DNA from: Sulfopaludibacter sp035606355
Lineage (GTDB): Bacteria; Acidobacteriota; Terriglobia; Bryobacterales; Bryobacteraceae
Length of the DNA stretch: 64,000 nucleotides
Assembly: GCA_035606355.1 (NCBI GenBank)
Contig: DATNFO010000054.1
Coordinates: 1-64,000, forward strand
Direction of reading: 5' to 3'
Shown: positions 8,260 through 17,250 of the stretch, one piece after another
Numbering within the stretch: the stretch's first letter is position 1
How the letters are laid out: every line of letters starts with the position of its first letter
Position numbers and translations under genes: made by a program
The notes under the pieces: model-generated
What the model was told of the DNA's origin: nothing
Database searches by the model: none
The model's input: the letters and a program-made list of their open reading frames with translations, nothing else

Positions 8260-9371
8260 GCGAGCGTTTGCACTTCCACCGAGAGTACGGCCGGAAGGTC
8301 GCGGACGACCGGCGCCCAGGTGTCGCCGGCGTCGCTGGAGCAGTAGACCTGGCCGCCGGTAGTGCCGAAGTAAACGCCGCATTCGTCGAGCTGGTCGACG
8401 GACATCGCGTCCCGAAGCACGTTCACGTAGCAATCCGATTGGGGCAGACCGTTGGCCAGCGGCTCCCATTCGTTGCCGCCGGTGCGGCTGCGATAGACGC
8501 GAAGCTTGCCATCGGGCGGATAGTGCTCGCCATCGCTTTTGATGGGGACCACGTAGAGAGTTTCGGGCTCGTGTGCGTGTACGTCGATGACGAAACCGAA
8601 ATCGGTGGGCAGGTTGCCGCTGACTTCGCGCCAGTTTTCGCCTGCGTCGTCACTGCGCATCACGTCCCAGTGCTTTTGCATGAAGAGCACGCCGGGACGG
8701 GCGGGGTGCATCGCCACGTGGTGAACGCAGTGGCCGACTTCCGCGGTCTTCTCGGGGAGAAACTCGGAGACCAGGCCGCGATTGACGGGCTTCCAGGTGA
8801 CGCCGCCATCGTCGGTGCGGAAGGTGCCCGCGGCCGAAATCGCAATGTAGATGCGGTTGGGGTCTGACGGATCGAGAATGATGGTGTGGAGACCCATGCC
8901 GCCGGCGCCCGGCGACCAGTGCGGGCCGGAGCCGTGTCCGCGCAAACCCGCGAGTTCGTTCCAGGATTGGCCGCCATCAATGGACTTGAAAAGCGCCGCA
9001 TCTTCCACGCCGGCGTACACAGTGTCGGGGTCAGTGAGGGACGGCTCCAGATGCCAGACGCGCTTGAACTCCCACGGGTGCGGCGTGCCGTCATACCACT
9101 GGTGCGTGCCGGGGACTCCGTCGTAAACGAACTTGTTGTTGACGGGCTCCCACGTTTTGCCGCCATCGTTCGAGCGTTGGATCTGCTGGCCGAACCAGCC
9201 GCTGGATTGCGATGCGTAGATGCGATTGGGGTCGGCGGGCGAGCCTTTCAGGTGGTACAGTTCCCATCCGCCGAAGAACGGTCCGTTCACTTCCCAATTC
9301 TTACGTTTGCCATCGGCTTCCAGAACGAACGCGCCTTTGCGCGTGCCGACGAGAACTCTCACTTTGCTCAT
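8256..9371 (-). CDS. BNR/Asp-box (sialidase- or VPS10-like) beta-propeller protein
   Basis: This 371-residue protein begins MSKVRVLVGTRKGAFVLEAD with no signal peptide. It carries repeated Asp-box motifs of the form SxDxGxxW: SNDGGKTWEPV, SIDGGQSWNEL, TDDGGVTWKPV, SDDAGENWREV and SSDAGDTWAPV, which form a multi-bladed propeller. Such proteins are annotated as exo-alpha-sialidase or glycosyl hydrolase-like, but the sialidase arginine triad is not obvious, so enzymatic activity is unproven. The stop overlaps the MoaD-like start (ATGA). An AGGAGT ribosome site precedes ATG. Confidence 0.8.
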   Translation of the reverse strand: MSKVRVLVGTRKGAFVLEADGKRKNWEVNGPFFGGWELYHLKGSPADPNRIYASQSSGWFGQQIQRSNDGGKTWEPVNNKFVYDGVPGTHQWYDGTPHPWEFKRVWHLEPSLTDPDTVYAGVEDAALFKSIDGGQSWNELAGLRGHGSGPHWSPGAGGMGLHTIILDPSDPNRIYIAISAAGTFRTDDGGVTWKPVNRGLVSEFLPEKTAEVGHCVHHVAMHPARPGVLFMQKHWDVMRSDDAGENWREVSGNLPTDFGFVIDVHAHEPETLYVVPIKSDGEHYPPDGKLRVYRSRTGGNEWEPLANGLPQSDCYVNVLRDAMSVDQLDECGVYFGTTGGQVYCSSDAGDTWAPVVRDLPAVLSVEVQTLA

Positions 9372-9440
9372 GTGTGGTTAGACTCCTAAGCTCTTTGATA
9401 ACGGTAGCAGCGGCGGCGGCCGGGTTGCAATATGACGACG

Positions 9441-9782
9441 CTAGTTTTCCACGAAAGTTTTCAGGCGGGCCAGCGCCTGGTCCCAATGCTGCGAGATGCG
9501 GTCCAGATATTGCGAGGCGTCCTGTATGGGACGCGGATCGAACTCGAACAGGCTCTCGCGGCCTTCCCGGACGGCGTGCACGAGACCGGCATCTGCGAGC
9601 ACGCGGAGGTGTTTGGTGATCGCCTGGCGGGAGAGGGGCGACCCGGCGGTGAGCCCGGAGATGGAGTGGCGATTGCCGCCTGCGAGCCGCGTAAGGAGCG
9701 CAAGGCGGGTATCGTCACCGAGGGCTGCGAATACTGGCGCGCGGGACCTGCGAGGGAGGGGATTACGGGTGCTCCGCGGCAT
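9441..9782 (-). CDS. ArsR-family winged-helix repressor
   Basis: This 113-residue protein has the typical ArsR/SmtB winged helix: ALGDDTRLALLTRL opens the domain and SRQAITKHLRVLADAGLV is the helix-turn-helix, followed by the wing around REGRESLFEF. No Cys-rich metal site is seen, so it belongs to the group paired with SRPBCC proteins rather than metal sensors. Its start lies inside the end of the upstream SRPBCC gene (20-nt overlap), so the two are cotranscribed. It probably represses its own operon at the two TGCAAC-N6-GTTGCA sites just upstream of that operon. Confidence 0.9.
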   Translation of the reverse strand: MPRSTRNPLPRRSRAPVFAALGDDTRLALLTRLAGGNRHSISGLTAGSPLSRQAITKHLRVLADAGLVHAVREGRESLFEFDPRPIQDASQYLDRISQHWDQALARLKTFVEN

Positions 9783-10215
9783 ATGCTTCGATGTTCTTGA
9801 GCTGTTGCGTCCAACCGCCATCGTTGCGCAGGAAGGCCTGCTCGCGGCGGTGCTCGGGAATACCGTCAAATCCGGATTCCGTGAGCAGGAGAAGCGTGCC
9901 GCCGGGTGCGGGCTGAAGCCGGAATTCCACCAGCGTGGAGGGCTCCTGCGAGTAGTCGTACGACGGATCGACGGCGTATGGGTGCCAGGTAAAGGAGAAG
10001 AGGCGTTCGGGGTCCATGGTGCGGACCACGATCTCCATGACCAGGTGCTCGTAGCCGGGATAGAGGATGTGGCCCCGGCAAGTCTCACCGGGGACGAAGG
10101 GCGTTTCGAATTTGCAGCGAAACCATTCGCCGAACTCGCGGGAATCCGTGAGCGCCCGCCAGACCCGCGAGACAGGCGCTTTGAGCTGAATGCGCTTTTC
10201 GATGGCGTCTGCCAT
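9763..10215 (-). CDS. SRPBCC/AHSA1 (START-like) ligand-binding protein
   Basis: This 150-residue protein has the helix-grip AHSA1 pattern: IQLKAPVSRVWRALTDSREFGEWF at the N-terminus, TLVEFRLQPAPGGTLLLLTESG in the central sheet and a C-terminal helix GGWTQQLKNIEAYA. The family binds hydrophobic ligands in a deep cavity. It is the first gene of a two-gene operon with an ArsR repressor, a common pairing in which the SRPBCC protein is the regulated partner. The ligand is unknown. The ATG lies one base from the first operator, so repressor binding would block its expression directly. Confidence 0.88.
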   Translation of the reverse strand: MADAIEKRIQLKAPVSRVWRALTDSREFGEWFRCKFETPFVPGETCRGHILYPGYEHLVMEIVVRTMDPERLFSFTWHPYAVDPSYDYSQEPSTLVEFRLQPAPGGTLLLLTESGFDGIPEHRREQAFLRNDGGWTQQLKNIEAYAAEHP

Positions 10216-10277
10216 TTATGCAACCTCTGAGTTGCATAATAGCAGGGCCGGGTGAAACATGCAACAGTTTGGTTGCA
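10216..10277 (-). promoter_or_regulatory. Two inverted-repeat operators TGCAAC-N6-GTTGCA
   Basis: Site 1 (10219-10236, extended arms TTATGCAAC/GTTGCATAA at 10216-10239) and site 2 (10260-10277) have identical half-sites and a 6-nt spacer. Their centres are 41 bp apart, close to four helical turns, so two dimers could bind the same face. They lie directly upstream of the SRPBCC-ArsR operon. Autorepression by the ArsR protein is inferred. Confidence 0.7.
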
Positions 10278-10293
10278 GACGGGGCGGCAGCAG

Positions 10294-13200
10294 TTACGCA
10301 GCCGCTTCGTTGGCTCCGTTGAACCGGACTGACACCAGGCGGCTCACTCCGGGCTCTTGCATGGTCACTCCATACAGCGCCTGGGCGGCTTCCATGGTTC
10401 GCTTCGAGTGCGTGATCACGACGAACTGCGTATTCGCCGACATCTCTTGCAGAAGCCGCGTGAGGCGCCCGATGTTGGCTTCATCGAGCGGCGCATCGAC
10501 TTCGTCCATGACGCAGAACGGGCTTGGCGAATACTTGAAGATCGCCATCAGGAGCGCGACCGCGGAGAGCGCCTTTTCGCCGCCCGAGAGGAGCAGCACA
10601 TTCTGCAGCCGCTTGCCCGGGGGCGAGCAAACGATATCGATGCCGGAATCGGCCAGATTCTCCTGATCCGTGAGGCGCATTTCTCCCGTACCTCCGCCGA
10701 ACAGCGTTTGGAAGATCGCCTTGAAGTTGGTGTTGATGGCTTCGAAGGCTTCGCCGAATTTCTGCCGCGAAACCTGATCGATGTCCTGAATCGCTTTTTC
10801 GGTGTCGCGGATGGAGTCGATGAGATCCTGCCGCTGGGCGCTGAGGAAGTCGTGGCGCTGCTGGGCTTCCTGGAATTCTTCCATGGCCGCCGGGTTGACC
10901 GCGCCGAGCCCTTCAATGCGGCTGCGGACTTCGTTGCAGGACTGCTCCGCCTCGGCGATAGCGTCGGAGTCCGGAATGGGCGCTTCTGCATCGACGAGCT
11001 CTTCGACGGGCGTGTTCAGCTCCTTGCGGCTGGTCTCGTCGAGGAACTTCAGCTCCGCCTGCTTGCGGACCAGATCGACTTCGATTTGCGAGCGGCGCTC
11101 GTGCGTTTCCTGAACGGCGGAGCGGAGGACCTTGAGCTCTTCCTCCCCTGTCCTGAGAGATTCGCGCATGCCGGCGTCCTGGAGCGCCATCTCATTGACC
11201 TTAGTCTCGAGCTGCGCGATCTGTGCGGCGAGCTCGCCGGCGTGTTTATCGAGCTCGATGTTGCTGGCCAGCAGGCGGGAGCGGTGTTCGCCGAGGCGCT
11301 CGATTTCAGGCGCGATCGCGTTGCGCCGGTTGCTGGTCTCCCGGAACTGCTGTTCCAGGCGCCCCATGGCGCTGCGCTCGCCGCGATGGCGTTCTTCCAC
11401 CTGCGCGAGGCTGGCGCGCGTGGCGGCGTAGTCCTCGCCGATGGTGGCGGCCTGACCTTCGAGCTTTTCGAGCTCCTGGCGCTCGGCTTCGAGAGCTTCT
11501 TCGCGCTCGGCGCGTAGCTTATCCTTCTCCTCCACCGCGGCGCGATTGCGCTCGCGCTGCTCGGCGGATTTTTCGGCATCGCGGCGCAGGCGCTCCAACT
11601 CCAGGCGCGCGACGGAGAGGCGCGAGTTGGCGCGGCTCAGATCTTCGCCGAGCTTGCGCATATCGTGATCCAGTGCGAGCCGGTCCTTCTCGCGCGCCTG
11701 CTGCAAAGCACGAAGCCGTTCGAGCTCGGCTTCAAGGCCGATGATCTCCTGATGCAGGTCGTCCTGCCGCCGGATCTGCTCATCGAGCTTGCCCTGGCGC
11801 GATTGCAGGCGAACGGTGAGTTCGCGGGCTTCGCGCTTCATGGCGAGCGGTCCGGCGCCGGATTTCTTACCCCCGGTGACGGTGTGGCCGTGATAGCAGA
11901 CGCCATCGGGCAGCAGGAAATAGAGGTGCGGATAGGCGACCGCGAGCCGCTGGGCGGCAGTGCGGTCTTCGGCGAGGAAGCAGAGCGACAGGCGGGGGAG
12001 GAGATCGGTCGCGCGGTCCTTGAAACCATTGGTGAGGCGCAGCGAGTCGCTGAGCCGCGCGACAATTCCGGTTTCAGGGCCGATGGCGGGCTCGGGGAGG
12101 TGGGAGCGCACGCCGGCTTCATCCTCGGGATGAACTAAGAAAGTTGCCCGGCCGTCGAGTTCGGCGCGGATAAAATCGAGGCCACGCTCGGCCATCGCCC
12201 AATCACCCACCACGACGTATTCCAGCTCTTCGTGGAGGAATTCTTCGGCGGATTTTTCGTACTGCGCGTCGACTTCGACGTAGTCCGCCAGCACGCCGAG
12301 GGGGCGCAGGTCCTGCGCTTTGCCCTTTTCGAGCGAGGCGAAGAGGCGCTTCACGGATTCGGTGGTGTATGTGCGATGCGCCAGCACCTGTTCGAGCGAT
12401 TCCTTGCGCGCGCGGATCTGCGAGACCTCGGTCTTGAGGGCATCGATCTCGCGGCGCAGTTCCACGGAAGTGCGGCGCCGGACGGTGAGTTCTTCTTCCG
12501 TGCGGCGGCGCTCGCCCGCCACGGATTCGAGCTCGAGCTGGCGCTGCGCGACGGTTTCCGACAGCTGCTTGTGCGTCGCTTCGAGGCGCTCGATTTCGGC
12601 CGCGGCAGTTTGCTCTTCGCGCGTGGAGCGGGCAGTTTCGCGATCGATGCCGGCCAGATATTCTTCGATCTGCGCAAGCTGGTTTTTCAGCGTAGAGGCT
12701 TCGCCGAGGAGTCGCAGAATGATCTGGCGGCCGGACTCGATGGCCTTTTCACGCTCGCGGACCTTGCCCTGCAGCGCTTCCCGCTGCTGATTGATCTCCA
12801 GCATGCGGTCGCGGGCCTGCGCAATCTGGCCTTCCAGCTCATCGACGTTCTTTTTGTGCGCGCCGATCTCTTCGTCGAGGCGATCGAGCCGGACGCCGAG
12901 TTCCTGCGAGTCCTTTTCGGACTGCGCGATGCGCTGCTCGATGGCTCCCGATTCCTTCACCTGCGATTCGAGCCGGCCGCGGGTGCGCTCGGCTTCCACA
13001 TTGGCGGCCGCGAGTTGCTGGCGCGCGTCGGTGAGCAGAGCTTCAATTTCGTAGCAGGCGGCCTGCGCGGACTCGTGCGCTTTCTCCTTGCCGGCCACCT
13101 CCTCGGTGAGCGTCTTGAGCGCGCCGGCAGCTTCGTCGAGAGCGGCGGACGTTTTCGAAGCATCGGCTTGCAGCAGCCGGAAGCGGCCGGAGAGTACGAT

Positions 13201-13926
13201 ACGCAGGCGCTCTTCGAGTTCCACCTTCAGCTTGGCCCAGCGTTCGGCCTTGGATGCCTGGCGCTTGAGGGAGTTGACCTGGCGCGTGACCTCTTCCAGG
13301 ATGTCGTAAACGCGCGCCAAATTCTGCTTGGCGCCTTCGAGCTTCGCTTCGGCGAGGCGCTTACGCGTCTTGAAGCGCGTGATGCCGGCGGCCTCTTCGA
13401 TGACGGCGCGGCGGTCCTGCGGCTTGGAACTGAGAATCTGGCCGATGCGGCCCTGTTCGATGATGGCGTAACTTTCCGGGCCGAGGCCCGTGCCCATGAA
13501 GATGTCCTGAATGTCGCGCAGGCGGGCAGGGCGGCCATCGATCAGGTACTCGCTTTCGCCCGAGCGGTAGAGGCGGCGAGTGATGGTGACTTCGGCGGAT
13601 TTGCGGGGCTGCTGGGCTTCTTCGACGGCGTGGGGGCGGTGATGCTCGTTGTACACCTCGGGGTCAACGAGGGTCATGGTGACGTAGGCCATGCCGAGCG
13701 GTTTGCGGTCGCGCGTGCCGGCGAAGATGACGTCTTCCATGCGAGTCCCGCGGAGGCTCTTGGCGGATTGTTCGCCGAGCACCCACGTGATGGCGTCGCT
13801 GATGTTGCTCTTGCCGCAGCCGTTGGGGCCTACGACGGCAGCGATGCCCTCCCCGTTGAAGCGCAGTTCGGTGCGCTCGCAGAAGCTTTTGAAGCCCTGC
13901 AGTTCTACGCGTTTCAGTTTCAGCAA
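10294..13926 (-). CDS. smc: Chromosome segregation SMC ATPase
   Basis: This 1210-residue protein is the core of the SMC-ScpAB condensin that organises and segregates the chromosome. Walker A GPNGCGKS is at residues 33-40. Two long coiled coils flank a hinge around residues 520-660 (LGVLADYVEVDAQYEKSAEE to VTGGKKSGAGPLAM). The C-terminal head has the signature LLSGGEKALSAVAL and Walker B FCVMDEVDAPLDE. Translation appears to start at TTG (complement 13924-13926), giving MLKLKRVELQGFKSF, with GAGG 8 nt upstream. No scpA or scpB is adjacent. Length is normal for the family. Confidence 0.97.
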   Translation of the reverse strand: MLKLKRVELQGFKSFCERTELRFNGEGIAAVVGPNGCGKSNISDAITWVLGEQSAKSLRGTRMEDVIFAGTRDRKPLGMAYVTMTLVDPEVYNEHHRPHAVEEAQQPRKSAEVTITRRLYRSGESEYLIDGRPARLRDIQDIFMGTGLGPESYAIIEQGRIGQILSSKPQDRRAVIEEAAGITRFKTRKRLAEAKLEGAKQNLARVYDILEEVTRQVNSLKRQASKAERWAKLKVELEERLRIVLSGRFRLLQADASKTSAALDEAAGALKTLTEEVAGKEKAHESAQAACYEIEALLTDARQQLAAANVEAERTRGRLESQVKESGAIEQRIAQSEKDSQELGVRLDRLDEEIGAHKKNVDELEGQIAQARDRMLEINQQREALQGKVREREKAIESGRQIILRLLGEASTLKNQLAQIEEYLAGIDRETARSTREEQTAAAEIERLEATHKQLSETVAQRQLELESVAGERRRTEEELTVRRRTSVELRREIDALKTEVSQIRARKESLEQVLAHRTYTTESVKRLFASLEKGKAQDLRPLGVLADYVEVDAQYEKSAEEFLHEELEYVVVGDWAMAERGLDFIRAELDGRATFLVHPEDEAGVRSHLPEPAIGPETGIVARLSDSLRLTNGFKDRATDLLPRLSLCFLAEDRTAAQRLAVAYPHLYFLLPDGVCYHGHTVTGGKKSGAGPLAMKREARELTVRLQSRQGKLDEQIRRQDDLHQEIIGLEAELERLRALQQAREKDRLALDHDMRKLGEDLSRANSRLSVARLELERLRRDAEKSAEQRERNRAAVEEKDKLRAEREEALEAERQELEKLEGQAATIGEDYAATRASLAQVEERHRGERSAMGRLEQQFRETSNRRNAIAPEIERLGEHRSRLLASNIELDKHAGELAAQIAQLETKVNEMALQDAGMRESLRTGEEELKVLRSAVQETHERRSQIEVDLVRKQAELKFLDETSRKELNTPVEELVDAEAPIPDSDAIAEAEQSCNEVRSRIEGLGAVNPAAMEEFQEAQQRHDFLSAQRQDLIDSIRDTEKAIQDIDQVSRQKFGEAFEAINTNFKAIFQTLFGGGTGEMRLTDQENLADSGIDIVCSPPGKRLQNVLLLSGGEKALSAVALLMAIFKYSPSPFCVMDEVDAPLDEANIGRLTRLLQEMSANTQFVVITHSKRTMEAAQALYGVTMQEPGVSRLVSVRFNGANEAAA

Positions 13927-13964
13927 AGCAAATACCTCGCGTGCTGCAAATCGGGGGAGTTGTA

Positions 13965-13970
13965 ACTATA
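13965..13970 (-). promoter_or_regulatory. Candidate -10 element (TATAGT) for smc
   Basis: TATAGT on the minus strand lies about 40 nt upstream of the smc TTG start within a comparatively AT-rich stretch. TTTCCT upstream could serve as a weak -35. Confidence 0.35.
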
Positions 13971-14081
13971 CTAAACGCGCCGAAAGGAAAACGCAAGGGG
14001 GTGGAGTACAAGATATTGGGGGTACCGGAAAATGAGCGCGAGATTTGGGGTGATGAGTCCTCCCGGTCCTGTTTCCGCGGG

Positions 14082-15044
14082 TCAAATCTCCAAAAGGTCC
14101 TTTCCGGCGATGACCGTCCCCCGGAAATGGACACGGGCCGCGTCGGCCCACATCTGGTCGGTGATTTCGGGGTCGTCCGGCGGCACAAAATGGGACAGCA
14201 CGAGGGTTTTTACGCCGGCATCCTGAGCGATGCGCCCGGCCTGCTCGGCGGACGTCTGGTGCGCCAGGATGCTTGCCTTCAGCGCCGATGCGTTGGGGAC
14301 GCGCGCCACCAGCCGATCGATAGCGCCGGGATACATCACCGAATGGACGAGCACGTCGGCGCCGTTCGCGAGTTTGACGAGATTGCTGGACGGCGCCGTG
14401 TCGCCCGAAATCACGATGGAACGGTCCGGTCCGTCGAATCGGTATGCGAAGGCCGGAACCACCGGTGGGTGATCCACCAGGGCGGAAGTCACCTTAACCT
14501 GTTCGTCACGCATCACCTCGCCCCCGGCGCGAAGTTCATGGACATGGACCAGCGGAGTAAGAGGCACACGGCCTTCGTTGGCGATGCGTGTATCAATATC
14601 GTAGCGGTTCATCTGAAAGAACAGCCGCGTCATGCGCCGCAGGGGTGGAGGCCCCCACGTGTCGACGCGAGTGCGCAGACCGGCGCTCCATGCGAGCCAG
14701 ATCAAATTCCCGTAATCGGCATTGTGGTCGGAATGCTGATGGGTCAGGAAAATGTGCCTGATAGAGGAAAGGGGCACGTTCGCCATTACCAGTTGACGCG
14801 CGACCCCGTCGCCGCAATCGATGACGTAGGCTATGCCGCCGGCGACGATCACCTGCGCGGCCGCGGAACTCGCCTTCCGGGGTCGCGGGCCACCCCCGGT
14901 GCCAAGCAGGATCAGCCGCATGCGCGCGTTCTGAGCGGACGCGGTTTGTAGTGAGCCGAAAAACGCCGCGAGCTGAACGCTCCGGGCCAGGAACTCGCGG
15001 CGGCTCGACCCCCGCAATCCGCTGCCTGACGCTAAATGCCGCAT
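14082..15044 (-). CDS. Tat-exported metallo-beta-lactamase-fold hydrolase
   Basis: The preferred start gives MRHLASGSGLRGSSRREFLA, a twin-arginine (SRREFL) signal ending near QTASAQ. An alternative ATG 42 nt upstream (15086) would lengthen the signal. The mature protein has LILLGTGGGPRP, the zinc motif THQHSDHNADYG, an SGDTAPSSNLVKLA segment and a late HF metal ligand, an architecture like RNase Z/arylsulfatase-type MBL proteins. The substrate is unknown. It lies 54 nt downstream of the GreB-type gene on the same strand (12 nt if the longer start is used) and may be cotranscribed with it. Confidence 0.85.
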   Translation of the reverse strand: MRHLASGSGLRGSSRREFLARSVQLAAFFGSLQTASAQNARMRLILLGTGGGPRPRKASSAAAQVIVAGGIAYVIDCGDGVARQLVMANVPLSSIRHIFLTHQHSDHNADYGNLIWLAWSAGLRTRVDTWGPPPLRRMTRLFFQMNRYDIDTRIANEGRVPLTPLVHVHELRAGGEVMRDEQVKVTSALVDHPPVVPAFAYRFDGPDRSIVISGDTAPSSNLVKLANGADVLVHSVMYPGAIDRLVARVPNASALKASILAHQTSAEQAGRIAQDAGVKTLVLSHFVPPDDPEITDQMWADAARVHFRGTVIAGKDLLEI

Positions 15045-15098
15045 GGCGAAGCCTGAATCGATCGTCAACAATTGTATCCGCCGCATGGCAGGCGGCCT

Positions 15099-15719
15099 CT
15101 ACGACGGTCGCGTGATCTCCCCGGAGCCGTTTTGCGGTTTCGCCGCGGATTCGGCGCCGGGTGGTTCCCGGAACGGTTCCACCGGAATGCGCTCGTAACG
15201 CACTTCCAGCACGGTGAGGGATTCTGTGCCGCCCGGCGCCTGGACAATCACGTTGTCGTCCGCTGCCGACTTCATCAAGGCCCGTCCCAGCGGCGACACC
15301 CAACTGATATGGTTGCGGTTGAGATCCACCTCATCGGTGCCCACGATGCTGACCACTCGCTCCGATCCCGCGGCGTTGGCATAGCGCACGGTTGCTCCGA
15401 AGTACGCCCTTTTCGCCGCCTGCCCGACTCTCGGAATTGCCGGGTCAACCACTTCCGCGGCCTCGATGCGCTTGGTGAGAAAGCGAATCCGCCCATCGAT
15501 CTGGCGGAGCCGGCGTTTGCCGTACTGATAGTCGGCGTTCTCACTGCGATCGCCATTGCTCGCAGCCCAAGCCACCACTGCGGTCACGGCCGGCCGTTCC
15601 CTGGTGAGCAGAAACCGGTGCTCATCTTTGAGGCGCTGCAGGCCCCCCGGAGTGATGTAGTTCTTGCCTTTTGCCGCCGGCTCGTCTTCTCGCGGTTTTC
15701 TGGTAAACCCTTTTCGCAT
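15099..15719 (-). CDS. greB: GreA/GreB-family transcript cleavage factor
   Basis: Gre factors enter the RNA polymerase secondary channel and stimulate cleavage of backtracked RNA. This 206-residue protein has the N-terminal coiled coil with acidic tip (ITPGGLQRLKDE, then GDRSENADYQYGKRRLRQID) and the C-terminal FKBP-like domain (VSIVGTDEVDLNRNHISW, VSPLGRALM). The KRRLR sequence and length favour GreB over GreA. A basic N-terminal stretch of about 18 residues and a 25-residue Pro/Gly-rich C-terminal tail are extra. GreA versus GreB is not certain. Confidence 0.9.
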   Translation of the reverse strand: MRKGFTRKPREDEPAAKGKNYITPGGLQRLKDEHRFLLTRERPAVTAVVAWAASNGDRSENADYQYGKRRLRQIDGRIRFLTKRIEAAEVVDPAIPRVGQAAKRAYFGATVRYANAAGSERVVSIVGTDEVDLNRNHISWVSPLGRALMKSAADDNVIVQAPGGTESLTVLEVRYERIPVEPFREPPGAESAAKPQNGSGEITRPS

Positions 15720-15797
15720 TTCCTAGTCCTTCCGGCACGAATCCGCGTATGTGCGAGTTCACCGGCTCAACTGATTGTTTCATGCCGTAGGGTCCCA

Positions 15798-15824
15798 GCG
15801 ACCGCGGGTCTTGAGGCGGGTCGC
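15798..15824. repeat. Inverted repeat GCGACC/GGTCGC at gene 3' end
   Basis: GCGACC and GGTCGC arms enclose 15 nt. It ends 3 nt from the stop of the 448-residue gene and lies between two minus-strand genes. It probably belongs to the dispersed palindrome family. Confidence 0.4.
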
Positions 15825-15827
15825 TAA

Positions 15828-17174
15828 TCAGTGTTTGTCCTGAAACTTCTTGCTCAGCTCCCTGAACTCCTCCGCCGACTTATTCAAAACGAATCGAAGC
15901 TCCGAATCGCCGGCCGTGAACTCGATTGGCTCGCTATACGTGTTCGTCCGAAAGCTGCTAAATGCAAAGGCCGAATAGCGCTCGCCTTCGCAAAGCTCAA
16001 CTTCGAAGCGGCCCTCATCATTCACCGGCAACTCCTGGTTTTCGATCTGTCCATATAGCCCGGGCTCCTTAATGAGAATGCGTGCCCCATCTTTCGCCGG
16101 CGCTCCGGCACTGTCCAAAATACGGCCTCGTACCCGGATCACCCTGAGCTTCGCCGGAGCCGTCAAATCGTAGGAAACCGCCGACGCGCCAGCGGAAAAC
16201 AAAATTGGAGTCGCAGTCTTCACATCGTGAGTGTTGGGGTAGTAAGTCGGCGCGTAAGGATAGTCTTTTTTCGGCGTGCTTCTGATGTTGATTCCTAAGT
16301 AATAGTCGCCCGGCGGAATGCCATCGATTGTGTAACTCCCGTCTTCATCGGACACATCCAACAGAATTGGATCTTGCCACCGCTTTGAACCAGGCTTAGT
16401 GGGCACCATCTCCACCAAGGCGCCCGCCACTGGACGACCATCGTCCGAACGTACTGTGCCGTGTACGCGGCGGTCCACGTTCATCAGCACATCCGCCACG
16501 GCGCAGCCTCCCGGCGCAAGTTGAAGCTCGCCAATAGCCCCGTTCGTCCGGTAACCAGGTAGTTCGGCGTCGATTTCGTATTGTCCGGCCGGAAGCCCCG
16601 AAACGGAGTATCTCCCGTTCGCATCCGTCTTAGCCTGAAACGAACGGCCTGCTCCCGAAACATTCACCGTCACATCCTTCATCGGCGTACGGCCCGCCGT
16701 ACCGAGGCCGCCCTCATCGGGCTTATCCGGCCGGTAGCGGACCCTCCCGTAAATCTTGGTCATCGTTTCGCCCGCCAGATACGACCTCAGGAACTGCAAG
16801 TCCTCACTCGCGGCTTCCACGGCCCGGCTGCGCGTACAACCTCTTGCCGGAATAGCACCGTCCGGCATGCGGTTCGTGTACATCAAATACTGGTGACCAA
16901 CGGTAAGATGCGGACCGTCGCACATACCCGTGTCAAACAGCTCCACTTCCGAGGGAAGCGGATCTTTAAAGGATTGATCTACCCGCATTTTCGCCGTCTT
17001 GATTCCCTCGCCGTCGATGGCCAGAACGGTGCCGAGAAACACCAGTGAAGACGCGCCTATCGCCTGGCACGGCGGAGGCGGCGGAGCGCACTCGCATGCT
17101 CGCGCAAACTGCCCGAACCCCAGCAGTAGAGCGCTGCCGAATACAAGAGGTCGAACGCTGAAGCTCAGGCGCAT
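15828..17174 (-). CDS. Secreted protein with carboxypeptidase-regulatory (Ig-like) domains
   Basis: This 448-residue protein begins with a signal peptide followed by a Cys-rich start (ACECAPPPPPCQA) and a small domain resembling netrin/TIMP-type N-termini (LVFLGTVLAI, MCDGPHLTVGHQYLMYT). Then come CarboxypepD_reg-like beta-sandwiches marked by DANGRYSVSGLPAGQYEIDA, DEDGSYTIDGIPPGDYYLGI and a third near ILDSAGAPAKDGARI. Such domains bind surfaces or act as modules of envelope proteins; no catalytic site is seen. It is transcribed divergently from the CocE-type hydrolase, with 76 bp between the two starts. Extracytoplasmic location is inferred from the signal peptide. Confidence 0.75.
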   Translation of the reverse strand: MRLSFSVRPLVFGSALLLGFGQFARACECAPPPPPCQAIGASSLVFLGTVLAIDGEGIKTAKMRVDQSFKDPLPSEVELFDTGMCDGPHLTVGHQYLMYTNRMPDGAIPARGCTRSRAVEAASEDLQFLRSYLAGETMTKIYGRVRYRPDKPDEGGLGTAGRTPMKDVTVNVSGAGRSFQAKTDANGRYSVSGLPAGQYEIDAELPGYRTNGAIGELQLAPGGCAVADVLMNVDRRVHGTVRSDDGRPVAGALVEMVPTKPGSKRWQDPILLDVSDEDGSYTIDGIPPGDYYLGINIRSTPKKDYPYAPTYYPNTHDVKTATPILFSAGASAVSYDLTAPAKLRVIRVRGRILDSAGAPAKDGARILIKEPGLYGQIENQELPVNDEGRFEVELCEGERYSAFAFSSFRTNTYSEPIEFTAGDSELRFVLNKSAEEFRELSKKFQDKH

Positions 17175-17238
17175 GATGCCCCCGCATCGAACATATCACT
17201 ACCACCGCAAGGCTTCCAGCCCGTCTCACCCTATTCGC

Positions 17239-17244
17239 TAGAAT
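17239..17244 (+). promoter_or_regulatory. -10-like TAGAAT, leaderless geometry
   Basis: TAGAAT is followed by 6 nt and then the ATG at 17251, and there is no Shine-Dalgarno sequence. Transcription would begin at or next to the start codon. Confidence 0.45.
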
Positions 17245-17250
17245 CGTTCC

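Noticed and set aside
12232..13965. A 577-codon open frame on the plus strand opposite smc
   Set aside because: It mirrors the coiled-coil codons of SMC (repeated Leu/Phe/Ala patterns) and has no recognisable domain.
13941..14951. Plus-strand frame across the smc promoter and the metallo-hydrolase gene
   Set aside because: It is antisense to a protein with clear HxHxDH and Tat motifs; no family similarity.
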